This document shows, piece by piece, positions 7,976 through 14,792 of a stretch of DNA of 18,450 nucleotides. Within the stretch, counting starts at the first letter, position 1. Each line of letters opens with the position of its first letter. Source of the stretch: UBA1181 sp963626555 (GTDB lineage: Bacteria > Bacteroidota > Bacteroidia > Bacteroidales > Paludibacteraceae); the NCBI GenBank assembly GCA_963626555.1, contig CAVFXQ010000045.1, forward strand, positions 1-18,450, given 5' to 3'. Below the pieces are notes generated by a model that did not search any database, had not been told where the DNA came from, and saw only the letters and a list, made by a program, of their open reading frames with translations. Position numbers and translations under genes: made by a program.

Positions 7976-9424
7976 ATGGCAGAAGATAGAAACGTGGCTT
8001 GGCGTGAAGAGTTGCGCAAAGCGACAAAAAATAAAGACCGTTTGAATATTGCTCGTGTCAAGATGAACGAGTTAGACCCCCTGTATCGTGCGAGAGTGCG
8101 AGAGGAAGTAAACCAAGGGTTGAATAAAGAACAGGCTCTCGAAGAGGCGAAACGTTGCTTAGATTGCCCCACGCCAACTTGTATGACAGGATGTCCGGTT
8201 TCCATCAACATTCCTGGTTTCATCAAGAACATAGAAAGAGGTGAGTTCCTTGAGGCTGCAAAGGTGTTGAAAGAGACGAGCGCGCTCCCAGCTGTGTGTG
8301 GTCGTGTTTGTCCTCAGGAAAAACAGTGCGAGTCTCAGTGCTTCTACAAGATAAAGATGAAAAAAGAACCCGTTGCTATCGGGTATTTGGAACGTTTCGC
8401 TGCTGATTATGAGCGTGAAAGCGGTAATATCTCCATTCCCGAAATTCCTCAGAAGAATGGAAAGAAAGTGGCAGTGGTCGGTTCTGGACCTGCTGGGTTG
8501 TCATTTGCAGGTGATATGGCAAAGAAGGGCTACGAGGTGACTGTTTTTGAAGCCTTGCATGAGATTGGGGGGGTGCTTAAATATGGTATTCCAGAATTCC
8601 GATTGCCCAATAAAATAGTTGATGTTGAAATTGACAATCTCTCTAAGATGGGGGTGAAGTTCGTAAAGGATTGCATTGTTGGCAAGACTTTGTCTGTCGA
8701 GGATTTAAAAGAGGATGGTTTCCAAGGCGTTTTCGTGGCAAGTGGAGCCGGACTTCCTCGTTTTATGCACATCAAAGGCGAAAACTTGATAGGAGTCCTC
8801 TCTTCTAATGAATATTTGACCCGTGTTAATTTGATGGACGCATCAAATCCTGAGAGTGATACGCCTATTTATAAAGGTAAGAATGTGGCTGTCATCGGAG
8901 GTGGAAACACTGCAATGGACTCTGTGCGAACTGCGTTGCGTCTGGGAGCCGAACGTGCAATGATTGTTTACCGCCGCTCTGAAGAGGAGATGCCTGCTCG
9001 TTTGGAAGAGGTGAAGCATGCTAAGGAAGAGGGTGTTGAGTTCTTGACGTTACATAATCCGATTGAGTATTTGGGCGATGAGAAAGGAAGAGTTAATTTG
9101 ATGCGCTTGCAGAAAATGGAGTTGGGCGAACCAGATGCGTCGGGTCGTCGTTCTCCTGTCCCTGTCAAGGATGCCATAGTGGAGATACCTGTAGATCAAG
9201 TCATCGTAAGTATTGGAGTTTCTCCAAATCCATTGATTCCAAATTCTGTTACTGGTTTGTGTGTCAGCAAAAAAGGAACTATCGAAGTAGACGAGTCTAT
9301 GCAATCTTCTATTCCGACAATCTTCGCAGGTGGTGATATTGTCAGAGGTGGAGCGACAGTGATTTTGGCTATGGGGGATGGTCGTGCCGCTGCAAAGTCA
9401 ATGGATGAGTATCTGTCCAAGTAA
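7976..9424 (+). CDS. nfnB: NADPH-dependent glutamate synthase small-subunit-like flavoprotein (NfnB-type)
   Basis: The product is 482 aa. The N-terminal domain has eight cysteines in two groups, Cys61/64/69/73 (CLDCPTPTC, GC) and Cys108/112/118/122, suited to two [4Fe-4S] clusters. Then come a FAD-binding GSGPAG (169-174) and the NADPH-binding GGGNTA (308-313), with a final FAGGDIVRGGATV flavin motif near the C-terminus. Such proteins are usually annotated as gltA, the small subunit of glutamate synthase. No large glutamate synthase subunit is in the window, and the gene is paired with an NfnA-like gene, so electron bifurcation between NADPH, NADH and ferredoxin fits better. The start at 7976 gives the family's usual N-terminus. 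Confidence 0.87.
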   Translation: MAEDRNVAWREELRKATKNKDRLNIARVKMNELDPLYRARVREEVNQGLNKEQALEEAKRCLDCPTPTCMTGCPVSINIPGFIKNIERGEFLEAAKVLKETSALPAVCGRVCPQEKQCESQCFYKIKMKKEPVAIGYLERFAADYERESGNISIPEIPQKNGKKVAVVGSGPAGLSFAGDMAKKGYEVTVFEALHEIGGVLKYGIPEFRLPNKIVDVEIDNLSKMGVKFVKDCIVGKTLSVEDLKEDGFQGVFVASGAGLPRFMHIKGENLIGVLSSNEYLTRVNLMDASNPESDTPIYKGKNVAVIGGGNTAMDSVRTALRLGAERAMIVYRRSEEEMPARLEEVKHAKEEGVEFLTLHNPIEYLGDEKGRVNLMRLQKMELGEPDASGRRSPVPVKDAIVEIPVDQVIVSIGVSPNPLIPNSVTGLCVSKKGTIEVDESMQSSIPTIFAGGDIVRGGATVILAMGDGRAAAKSMDEYLSK

Positions 9425-9482
9425 ATATGGAGCAGTTGTCTCTACGAAATAGAATTGTCTAAGTGAATTGAAAAAAATGTAT

Positions 9483-9490
9483 TAAATTTG
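9483..9490 (+). promoter_or_regulatory. -7 box for the iorB operon, abutting a terminator
   Basis: TAAATTTG matches TAnnTTTG exactly. The terminator stem starts four bases later, so the expected start (about 9495-9498) lies inside its left arm. ATTG at 9467-9470 is too close for a normal -33 element. Confidence 0.5.
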
Positions 9491-9493
9491 CAA

Positions 9494-9529
9494 CCGTGGT
9501 TTACTATGAGTAGGCCACGGATTTTTTAT
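9494..9529 (+). terminator. intrinsic terminator of the nfnA-nfnB unit
   Basis: CCGTGG (9494-9499) pairs with CCACGG (9515-9520) over a 15-base loop, followed by ATTTTTTATT. It lies 70 bases after the nfnB stop. The T-tract is good, the loop rather long. Confidence 0.6.
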
Positions 9530-9561
9530 TGAACATAAAGTAGAATATAGAAAGGAAAAGC

Positions 9562-10140
9562 ATGAAGACGGATATAATTTTGTCGGGTGTAGGTGGACAA
9601 GGAATTTTGTCTATCGCAGCAGTAATCGGAGAAGCCGCAATCAAGGAGAATTTATATATGAAACAGGCTGAGACGCATGGTATGAGCCAACGTGGCGGTG
9701 ATGTGCAGTCGAACCTCCGCATCTCCGACCAACCTATCGCTTCCGACCTTATCGGATTGGGCTCTGCTGACTTGATCATCTCGCTTGAACCTATGGAGGC
9801 TTTGCGTTATTTGCCTTATTTACACGCCGAAGGGTGCGTGGTGACAAATCAAACTCCGCTCGTTAATATTCCTGACTACCCAAATATCGACGATGTATTG
9901 GCTGAGGTGAAGAAAGTGAAGAACCATGTGATCATCGATGTGGATTCTATCGCTAAAGAGGTTGGGTCTCCTCGTGTGTCTAACATTGTGATGTTGGGTG
10001 CCTCTCTTCCATTTTTAGGTATCCCATCTTCTGTTGTTGAAGAAGGTATTCGATCTATCTTCGGAAGGAAAGGAGAAGAGGTCGTAGCGTTGAACTTAAA
10101 GGCTTTGGCTGCAGGTGAGGCGGCTGCTGTAAAAAAATAA
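9562..10140 (+). CDS. iorB: indolepyruvate oxidoreductase subunit beta
   Basis: The product is 192 aa, a full-length beta (gamma-domain) subunit of the 2-oxoacid:ferredoxin oxidoreductase superfamily. GVGGQGIL (9-16) opens the Rossmann-like fold, and AETHGMSQRGGDVQSNLR (36-53) is the family signature. In IOR the alpha subunit carries thiamine pyrophosphate and iron-sulfur clusters, and the two together oxidise aryl pyruvates to aryl-acetyl-CoA with reduction of ferredoxin. No alpha subunit gene is present on either side, which is unusual because the two are commonly adjacent. The neighbouring Nfn-type pair could use the reduced ferredoxin. A purine-rich GAAAGG lies before the ATG. The DUF4293 gene follows after 21 bases. 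Confidence 0.88.
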   Translation: MKTDIILSGVGGQGILSIAAVIGEAAIKENLYMKQAETHGMSQRGGDVQSNLRISDQPIASDLIGLGSADLIISLEPMEALRYLPYLHAEGCVVTNQTPLVNIPDYPNIDDVLAEVKKVKNHVIIDVDSIAKEVGSPRVSNIVMLGASLPFLGIPSSVVEEGIRSIFGRKGEEVVALNLKALAAGEAAAVKK

Positions 10141-10161
10141 TAAATACTTTATTTTAAGATT

Positions 10162-10659
10162 ATGTGGCAACGTATCCAAACTGTTTACTTATTGGTGACA
10201 TTTGTGTTGACACTGTTGATGTTCTTCTTGCCTCTTTGCCATTTTATGGGCGGTGGCGTGGAGTATGTCTATACGGGTGTGGGTTTGAAGCATGTTGTTC
10301 TGACACCAGACTCTTCTATCACGTCGACGGTGTTTGATTTCTATTCTATTCCATTGGCACTGCTTCTTGTTTTGATTTTGGTGGTGAATGTGATTGGAAT
10401 AGGACTCTATAAAAATCGTGTTTTCCAAATTCGTTTCAATATCTTTAATTGCATCCTTAATTTGGGTGTGTATGCTTTGTTTGCCCTTTTTGTATGGACT
10501 ACAAGGGCAGGATTTGAAACGGATGGTATGGAGTTGACGGGTTTGTCATACGGCATCGCTTTGACTTTTCCGCTGGTTAATATCGTCCTGACTTATCTCG
10601 CTATTCGCGCGATAGGGAAGGATGAGGCATTGGTGCGTTCATACGACAGGTTGCGATAA
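10162..10659 (+). CDS. DUF4293 family integral membrane protein
   Basis: The product is 165 aa with the family's opening MWQRIQTVYLLV and four hydrophobic segments at about 7-27, 60-82, 92-112 and 127-150. The loop between the first two segments is long (about 30 residues). Function is unknown, and the family appears restricted to Bacteroidota. It lies 21 bases after iorB and two bases before the GNAT gene, so it is part of the same probable operon. Confidence 0.85.
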   Translation: MWQRIQTVYLLVTFVLTLLMFFLPLCHFMGGGVEYVYTGVGLKHVVLTPDSSITSTVFDFYSIPLALLLVLILVVNVIGIGLYKNRVFQIRFNIFNCILNLGVYALFALFVWTTRAGFETDGMELTGLSYGIALTFPLVNIVLTYLAIRAIGKDEALVRSYDRLR

Positions 10660-10661
10660 AA

Positions 10662-11192
10662 ATGACCTTGGAGGGAGATAGGCTGGTGTTGCGGGCGGTC
10701 GAACCTGAAGATGCGGATTTGCTGTATCAATGGGAAAACGACGCAACGTTGTGGATGGACAGTAGTGCGGTGATGCCTTACTCTAAGTTCCAATTGAAAG
10801 CCTATATTGAAACGGCGAGTGATATCTACGCATTGCGACAGTTGCGCTTGATGATTTCAAAAAAAAATGACGGTCAGACGGTTGGGTGTGTGGATTTGTT
10901 TGATTTTGAGCCGCGACATGGACGTGCTGAACTAGGAATTTTGATAGATAAAGACTTTCGTAAGAAAGGATATGCTACAGAGGCGTTAGCTCTTATAGAG
11001 GTATACGCCTTTCGTTTTTTGAACCTTCATCAGTTATATTGCTATGTGAGTCGGCGAAATGAAGCCTCGCAACGGTTGTTCCATACGGCAGGCTTTCAGT
11101 TGGGGGCGACTCTATGCGACTGGTTTCGAAACGAGGATTGGGAGGATGCTTTTCTCTTTCAAAAAATGATTTATGATAGTAAGACAAGATGA
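10662..11192 (+). CDS. GNAT family N-acetyltransferase
   Basis: The product is 176 aa with the layout of RimJ/SpeG-like GNATs. It starts LEGDRLVLRAVEPEDADLLYQWEND (3-27). AELGILID (89-96) is the beta4 strand, and FRKKGYATEAL (99-109) is the acetyl-CoA pyrophosphate-binding loop (R/Q-x-x-G-x-G/A). NEASQRLFHTAGF (133-145) is the usual motif B helix. It should move an acetyl group from acetyl-CoA to an amine, but the acceptor (protein N-terminus, polyamine or small molecule) cannot be predicted. Its stop overlaps an ATG of the aminotransferase frame (ATGA at 11189-11192), and it is 2 bases from the DUF4293 gene. Confidence 0.85.
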   Translation: MTLEGDRLVLRAVEPEDADLLYQWENDATLWMDSSAVMPYSKFQLKAYIETASDIYALRQLRLMISKKNDGQTVGCVDLFDFEPRHGRAELGILIDKDFRKKGYATEALALIEVYAFRFLNLHQLYCYVSRRNEASQRLFHTAGFQLGATLCDWFRNEDWEDAFLFQKMIYDSKTR

Positions 11193-11236
11193 AGTTGTCT
11201 TGTCCCCTTGATTTAGAGAAAATTAAACTTAATGAT

Positions 11237-12532
11237 ATGATAGATAAAAAAGTTGTTCAGTCGGTGATTGATGGCATGCGTTTGCCAAATTTCAGCAAGG
11301 CGACAATTAGAGAGATTTGCACGATTGCAAATAAGGTAGAGGCGCAAACAGGCGAGAAATATGTTCGTATGGAGATGGGAGTGCCTGGATTCGCACCAGA
11401 CGCTATCGGTACGAAAGCAGAGATTGAAGCTCTTCAGAGGGGAGTCGCTTCTAAATATCCAATGTTAGATGGACATCCTGATTTGAAGAAACAAGCCTCT
11501 CGTTTTGTAAAGGCTTTTATTGATGTGGACGTAGACCCAGAAGGGTGTGTGCCTGTTTCTGGTTCTATGCAAGGAACATACGCTTCGTTTTTGGTTTCTG
11601 GTCAGTCTGATTCAAAGAAAGACACTGTCCTCTTTATCGACCCTGGATTTCCTGTGCAGAAGACGCAATTGCTCGTGCAAGGACTGAAATGGGAGTCGTT
11701 CGATATGTATGAGTTCCGTGGACAAGCTTTGATTGATAAAGTGGAAAGCTACTTGAAAAAGGGGAATGTTTGCAATATCGTCTATTCTAATCCAAACAAT
11801 CCCTCTTGGTTCTGCTTGACGGATGAAGAATTAAGAGGTATTGGAGCGTTGGCAACTAAATACGATGTCATTGTAATGGAGGATTTGGCTTATTTTGCCA
11901 TGGATTTCCGTCATGATTTGAGCAAGCCATTCCAAGCACCTTTCCAACCAACAGTTGCTAAATATACAGATAATTATATTTTGTTGATTTCTGGTTCTAA
12001 GGCATTTAGTTATGCTGGTCAACGTATTGGGGTTGTCGCTATTTCCGATAAGTTGTTTCATCGTACTTACCAAGGTTTGAAAGACCGTTATGGTATTGGT
12101 GAGTTTGGAACTATCTTCGTAAATCGTATTTTGTATGTTCTCTCTTCTGGAACATCTCATTCTGCTCAGTATGCATTGGCGGCAATGTTCAAGGCTGCTT
12201 GTGATGGTGAGTATAACTTTTTGGAGACGGTGCGCAAATATGGTGATCGTGCAAAAAAGATGAAGGCAATCTTTGAGAAACATGGGTTCCACATTGTGTA
12301 TGACAAAGATATTGACCAAACTATTGGAGATGGTTTCTATTTCACTGTAGGGTACAAGGATATGAAGGGAGGCGATTTGATGTACAAACTTTTGTTTTAT
12401 GGAATCAGTGCCATCAGTCTCGATACAACTGGAAGTTTGCAACAAGGCTTGCGCGTCTGCACTTCGTTCATTCAAGACAATCAGTATGACGACTTAGACG
12501 AGCGTTTGGCTGAATTTGAAAAAGAGAACTAA
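11237..12532 (+). CDS. class I/II pyridoxal-phosphate-dependent aminotransferase
   Basis: From this start the product is 431 aa. PLP-site motifs are SNPNNP (184-189), MEDLAYFAMD (214-223, with Asp216 expected to bind the pyridine nitrogen) and SGSKAFSYAGQRIG (252-265, with Lys255 as the Schiff-base lysine). QGLRVCTSF near the C-terminus supplies the carboxylate-binding arginine. The Bacteroidota subgroup signature near the N-terminus is MRLPNFSKATIREI (14-27). I prefer ATG 11237 (MIDKK) because homologues begin there. The frame is open back to ATG 11189, which overlaps the GNAT stop and would add 16 residues, so translational coupling from 11189 remains possible. The amino donor is unknown. 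Aromatic amino acids would fit iorB upstream, but that is speculation. Confidence 0.88.
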   Translation: MIDKKVVQSVIDGMRLPNFSKATIREICTIANKVEAQTGEKYVRMEMGVPGFAPDAIGTKAEIEALQRGVASKYPMLDGHPDLKKQASRFVKAFIDVDVDPEGCVPVSGSMQGTYASFLVSGQSDSKKDTVLFIDPGFPVQKTQLLVQGLKWESFDMYEFRGQALIDKVESYLKKGNVCNIVYSNPNNPSWFCLTDEELRGIGALATKYDVIVMEDLAYFAMDFRHDLSKPFQAPFQPTVAKYTDNYILLISGSKAFSYAGQRIGVVAISDKLFHRTYQGLKDRYGIGEFGTIFVNRILYVLSSGTSHSAQYALAAMFKAACDGEYNFLETVRKYGDRAKKMKAIFEKHGFHIVYDKDIDQTIGDGFYFTVGYKDMKGGDLMYKLLFYGISAISLDTTGSLQQGLRVCTSFIQDNQYDDLDERLAEFEKEN

Positions 12533-12553
12533 TTAAATTTAGATACAAGAAAT

Positions 12554-12596
12554 AACTCCATCTGCGACGGAATGTTGCAAGTGGAGTTTTCGTTTG
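12554..12596 (+). terminator. intrinsic terminator closing the iorB-to-aminotransferase unit
   Basis: AACTCCA (12554-12560) pairs with TGGAGTT (12582-12588). An inner helix of TGCGAC with GTTGCA (one G-T pair) forms beyond a 2-base internal loop, and TTCGTTT follows. It begins 21 bases after the aminotransferase stop and ends just before the -7 box of the methyltransferase gene. Confidence 0.65.
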
Positions 12597-12603
12597 AAAA
12601 CTA

Positions 12604-12611
12604 TACCTTTG
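12604..12611 (+). promoter_or_regulatory. -7 box for the restriction-modification cassette
   Basis: TACCTTTG matches TAnnTTTG exactly and lies 20 bases before the ATG at 12632. The predicted leader is only about 14 bases. TTTG at 12593-12596 is too near to be a proper -33 element. Confidence 0.5.
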
Positions 12612-12631
12612 CGAAATAAAGTGGGTGTTTG

Positions 12632-13648
12632 ATGACAGAGTATAGTCAATATATAGACAATTTGCTAAAACCGAAGATAAGCGAGTCGGTGAAGGTCTTG
12701 GATTTATTCGCTGGCTGTGGTGGATTGTCTCTTGGCTTTGAGGCGGCAGGCTTTGAAACGATTGGTTTTGAAATGGTTGATAGTGCTGTTGATACATACA
12801 ATAGGAATTTAAAAGGAAAATGCTTTAATCAGTTTTTGATGGTTGGTTATGAATATCCCAATCAAGATAGCATAGATATCGTTATAGGAGGACCTCCGTG
12901 CCAACCTTTTAGTAAATTTGGTAATCAAAAGGGATTCAAAGATGATAGAGATGGTTTTCCAATTTTTATAGATGCTGTAAGGAGAATTCAACCTAAGGTG
13001 TTTGTCTTTGAAAATGTGGCAAATATATTGGGAAAACATAAATGGTATTTGGATATAATAACTAAAGAGCTTCAACTCTTGGGGTATTATGTTGATTATC
13101 GTGTTTTAAATGCTGTTGATTACGGAGTACCTCAAAATAGAGAGCGATTAATTTGTGTTGGATATAGATCGAATTTTAAATTTCCTCCAAAAGATCCATA
13201 TGAAAAAACAGTAAAAGAGGCGATCGGGGATACAATGTTGAGAGAAGAACCAATTGAAAAAATACTTACAAAACGGCAAGATGAGTATATTGCGGAGTAC
13301 GAAAGAAAATCAAAATGTGTGAATCCGAGAGATTTGTACCCAGATAGACCTGCTAGAACAATAACGTGTCGAAATTTGGCAGGTGCTACAAGCGATATGC
13401 AACGTGTTAGATTGAAAGATGGAAGAAGACGACGAATTACAGTGAGGGAAGCTGCACGACTTCAAACATTTCCAGATTGGTTTGTCTTTGAAGGAACGGA
13501 AACAAAACAATTTTATCAGATTGGGAATGCAGTACCTCCTTTGTTGGCTTACAAAATTGCACTTGAGGTAAAAAGGGCATACTATGAAGAGCAACATTCG
13601 GTAGAAAGCATAATAAGTAAAATAGTTCCAAATAGTTTGTTTGATTAA
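12632..13648 (+). CDS. DNA (cytosine-5)-methyltransferase of a type II R-M system
   Basis: The product is 338 aa from ATG 12632. The TTG three bases upstream is also open but less likely. All key C5-methyltransferase motifs are present in order. They are motif I VLDLFAGCGGLSLGFEAAG (22-40), motif IV GGPPCQPFS (86-94, catalytic Cys90), motif VI ENV (127-129) and motif VIII QNRERL (168-173). Motif IX is RRITVREAARLQTFPDWF (267-284) and motif X GNAVPP (298-303). The target-recognition region between VIII and IX (~185-250) is short. It appears fully intact. The next gene is a PstI/BsuBI-family restriction endonuclease whose frame overlaps this gene's end, so the enzyme should protect that endonuclease's target. 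Base composition and use of AGA and ATA codons are more AT-rich than in the flanking genes, which suggests horizontal acquisition. Confidence 0.9.
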   Translation: MTEYSQYIDNLLKPKISESVKVLDLFAGCGGLSLGFEAAGFETIGFEMVDSAVDTYNRNLKGKCFNQFLMVGYEYPNQDSIDIVIGGPPCQPFSKFGNQKGFKDDRDGFPIFIDAVRRIQPKVFVFENVANILGKHKWYLDIITKELQLLGYYVDYRVLNAVDYGVPQNRERLICVGYRSNFKFPPKDPYEKTVKEAIGDTMLREEPIEKILTKRQDEYIAEYERKSKCVNPRDLYPDRPARTITCRNLAGATSDMQRVRLKDGRRRRITVREAARLQTFPDWFVFEGTETKQFYQIGNAVPPLLAYKIALEVKRAYYEEQHSVESIISKIVPNSLFD

Positions 13649-13982
13649 TGAAAATAAAAGTTATAGAATCGACTCCGAAACAAGTGGAAAATTAGTTTAT
13701 TCCGTTTTGGATATTTTAAAGAGTGTGGGTATTCCAGTTAAAGATACTGACAGACGTTTAGAACGAATGGCAAAAGCATGTTTAGCTGTTGGGTGTATAA
13801 AAACTTCTATTGAAGATGCAAGGTCTATTGAAGATGGCTTTTGCTTGAGAACAAGAGATATAATTGGTTTTGAAAATAAATATTATGGAGAGAATATGTC
13901 GCCTGGATCTTATGATGACATAAGGCGGCTGGATTTGAGGCATCTCATAGAAAAGGGAGTCGTTGTAAGTTCTTCGTCATAA
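13641..13982 (+). CDS. N-terminal fragment of the restriction endonuclease
   Basis: This open part encodes 113 residues with a helical N-terminal domain. VLDILKSVGIPVKDTDRR (26-43) and DIIGFENKYYGEN (75-87), followed by SYDDIRRLDLRHLIEKGVVV (91-110), correspond to the winged-helix-like start of PstI/BsuBI enzymes. It ends at the premature TAA. It overlaps the methyltransferase gene by 8 bases. On its own it lacks the nuclease centre and should not cut DNA. Confidence 0.6.
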   Translation: MINENKSYRIDSETSGKLVYSVLDILKSVGIPVKDTDRRLERMAKACLAVGCIKTSIEDARSIEDGFCLRTRDIIGFENKYYGENMSPGSYDDIRRLDLRHLIEKGVVVSSSS

Positions 13983-14111
13983 GAAAAACAATCGACGAAT
14001 AATCCATCCCGTGGGTATGGACTTAGTAGACCTTTTTGTGATTTGTTGAAATATTATGGAACGCCATCTTGGAAGTATGCCATTTTCGTATTTTTAGAGG
14101 AAAGAGAAAGG

Positions 14112-14642
14112 ATGGTGAAACAACAAGAAGAACGAATTTCTTTAATTTCTGTCCCTGTAACGCTTCCAAATGGAGATGAAATCAGGCTTTCGTATGGAAA
14201 ACATAACGATTTGCAAAAGTCAATAATAGAAGTGTTTTTGCCGATATTTGGATTTGGATCATCTGTTTTGTACGTTGGAGACACTACTGACAAATTTCTC
14301 TATAAGAATGAAATGAAATTAAAGGAAATAGGTTGTTTTGATTTGGAACACGAAGAGTTGCCTGATATCATTGCTTATAGTGAAGAGAAAAATTTGCTTT
14401 TCCTAATAGAAGCCTATCATTCTACAGGAGAATGGAATGATGTAAGAGTAAATAAAATAAAGCGAAAACTAAAAGACTATGGTTGCATAGCCAATATTGT
14501 TTTCTTTACTGCTTTTGAAAACAAGACCGCATTTCGAAAAAAAGCAAAGGACATTGCGTGGGAAACAGAAGTTTGGATAGCGGATAGCCCAGAACATCTT
14601 GTTCATTTTAACGGGTATAAGTTTTTGGAAGTGTACAAGTGA
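14112..14642 (+). CDS. C-terminal catalytic-domain fragment of the restriction endonuclease
   Basis: The catalytic part could be translated on its own from ATG 14112 (176 aa). That ATG is the first in-frame ATG after the premature stop and has a purine-rich GAGGAAAG (14097-14104) 7 bases upstream. A TTG at 14043 would add 23 residues. Family blocks present are SVPVTLPNGDEIRLSYGKHN, VLYVGDT, LPDIIAYS with FLIEAYHSTG (likely nuclease acidic residues) and AWETEVWIADSPEHLVHFNG. The fragment is complete to its natural C-terminus. Whether it is made or folds alone is unknown. Confidence 0.55.
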   Translation: MVKQQEERISLISVPVTLPNGDEIRLSYGKHNDLQKSIIEVFLPIFGFGSSVLYVGDTTDKFLYKNEMKLKEIGCFDLEHEELPDIIAYSEEKNLLFLIEAYHSTGEWNDVRVNKIKRKLKDYGCIANIVFFTAFENKTAFRKKAKDIAWETEVWIADSPEHLVHFNGYKFLEVYK

Positions 14643-14727
14643 ATTGTTGAAAAACCGCAAGATTTTTTCTTGAATCTATACTAAGGAAATTACAATGTCT
14701 CTATCTGTCTTTTCAAAACTTATTCAG

Positions 14728-14735
14728 TAAATTTG
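14728..14735 (+). promoter_or_regulatory. -7 box for the tandem-repeat surface protein gene
   Basis: TAAATTTG matches TAnnTTTG exactly. A TCTG at 14704-14707 sits 20 bases upstream as an imperfect -33 element. The leader before the ATG at 14793 is about 50 bases. Nothing else is recognisable in 14643-14792. Confidence 0.5.
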
Positions 14736-14792
14736 CACTCTGTATGTATGACTCCGATAACATTATGATTGTTCTAATGTAATACTTTCAAT

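Larger units (their letters stand above)
13641..14642 (+). pseudogene. PstI/BsuBI-family type II restriction endonuclease, interrupted by an in-frame stop
   Basis: One reading frame runs from TTG 13641 to TGA 14640-14642, broken only by TAA at 13980-13982 (codon 114). Removing that stop gives a ~333-residue protein, close to the size of PstI (about 326 aa). The part before the stop resembles the helical N-terminal domain. The part after it resembles the catalytic PD-(D/E)XK-like domain, and family-like linker residues (NNPSRGYGLS) continue directly after the stop. Other genes in the window end normally with TAA, so code reassignment is not supported. The in-frame start is a TTG. The better-placed ATG at 13648, overlapping the methyltransferase stop as TAATG, is out of frame by one base, a possible second lesion. 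A sequencing error or separate expression of the two halves are the alternatives. Confidence 0.75.

Noticed and set aside
7119..9424. Dihydroorotate dehydrogenase electron-transfer subunit with glutamate synthase
   Set aside because: No pyrD or large glutamate synthase subunit is present. The pairing and the Asp/Cys3 cluster ligands fit an Nfn/Sud-type complex better.
11831..12475. 214-codon minus-strand open frame inside the aminotransferase gene
   Set aside because: The plus strand encodes an aminotransferase with intact PLP motifs over this whole range. The antisense product resembles nothing I recognise.
13648..13695. A 15-codon ORF starting at the TAATG overlap after the methyltransferase, as a control (C) protein or leader peptide
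   Set aside because: It is too short and has no helix-turn-helix features. It is better explained as the out-of-frame start of the damaged endonuclease gene.
14643..14792. Possible terminator after the endonuclease gene
   Set aside because: The T-run near 14665 lacks a convincing preceding stem, so only the promoter at 14728-14735 is reported.
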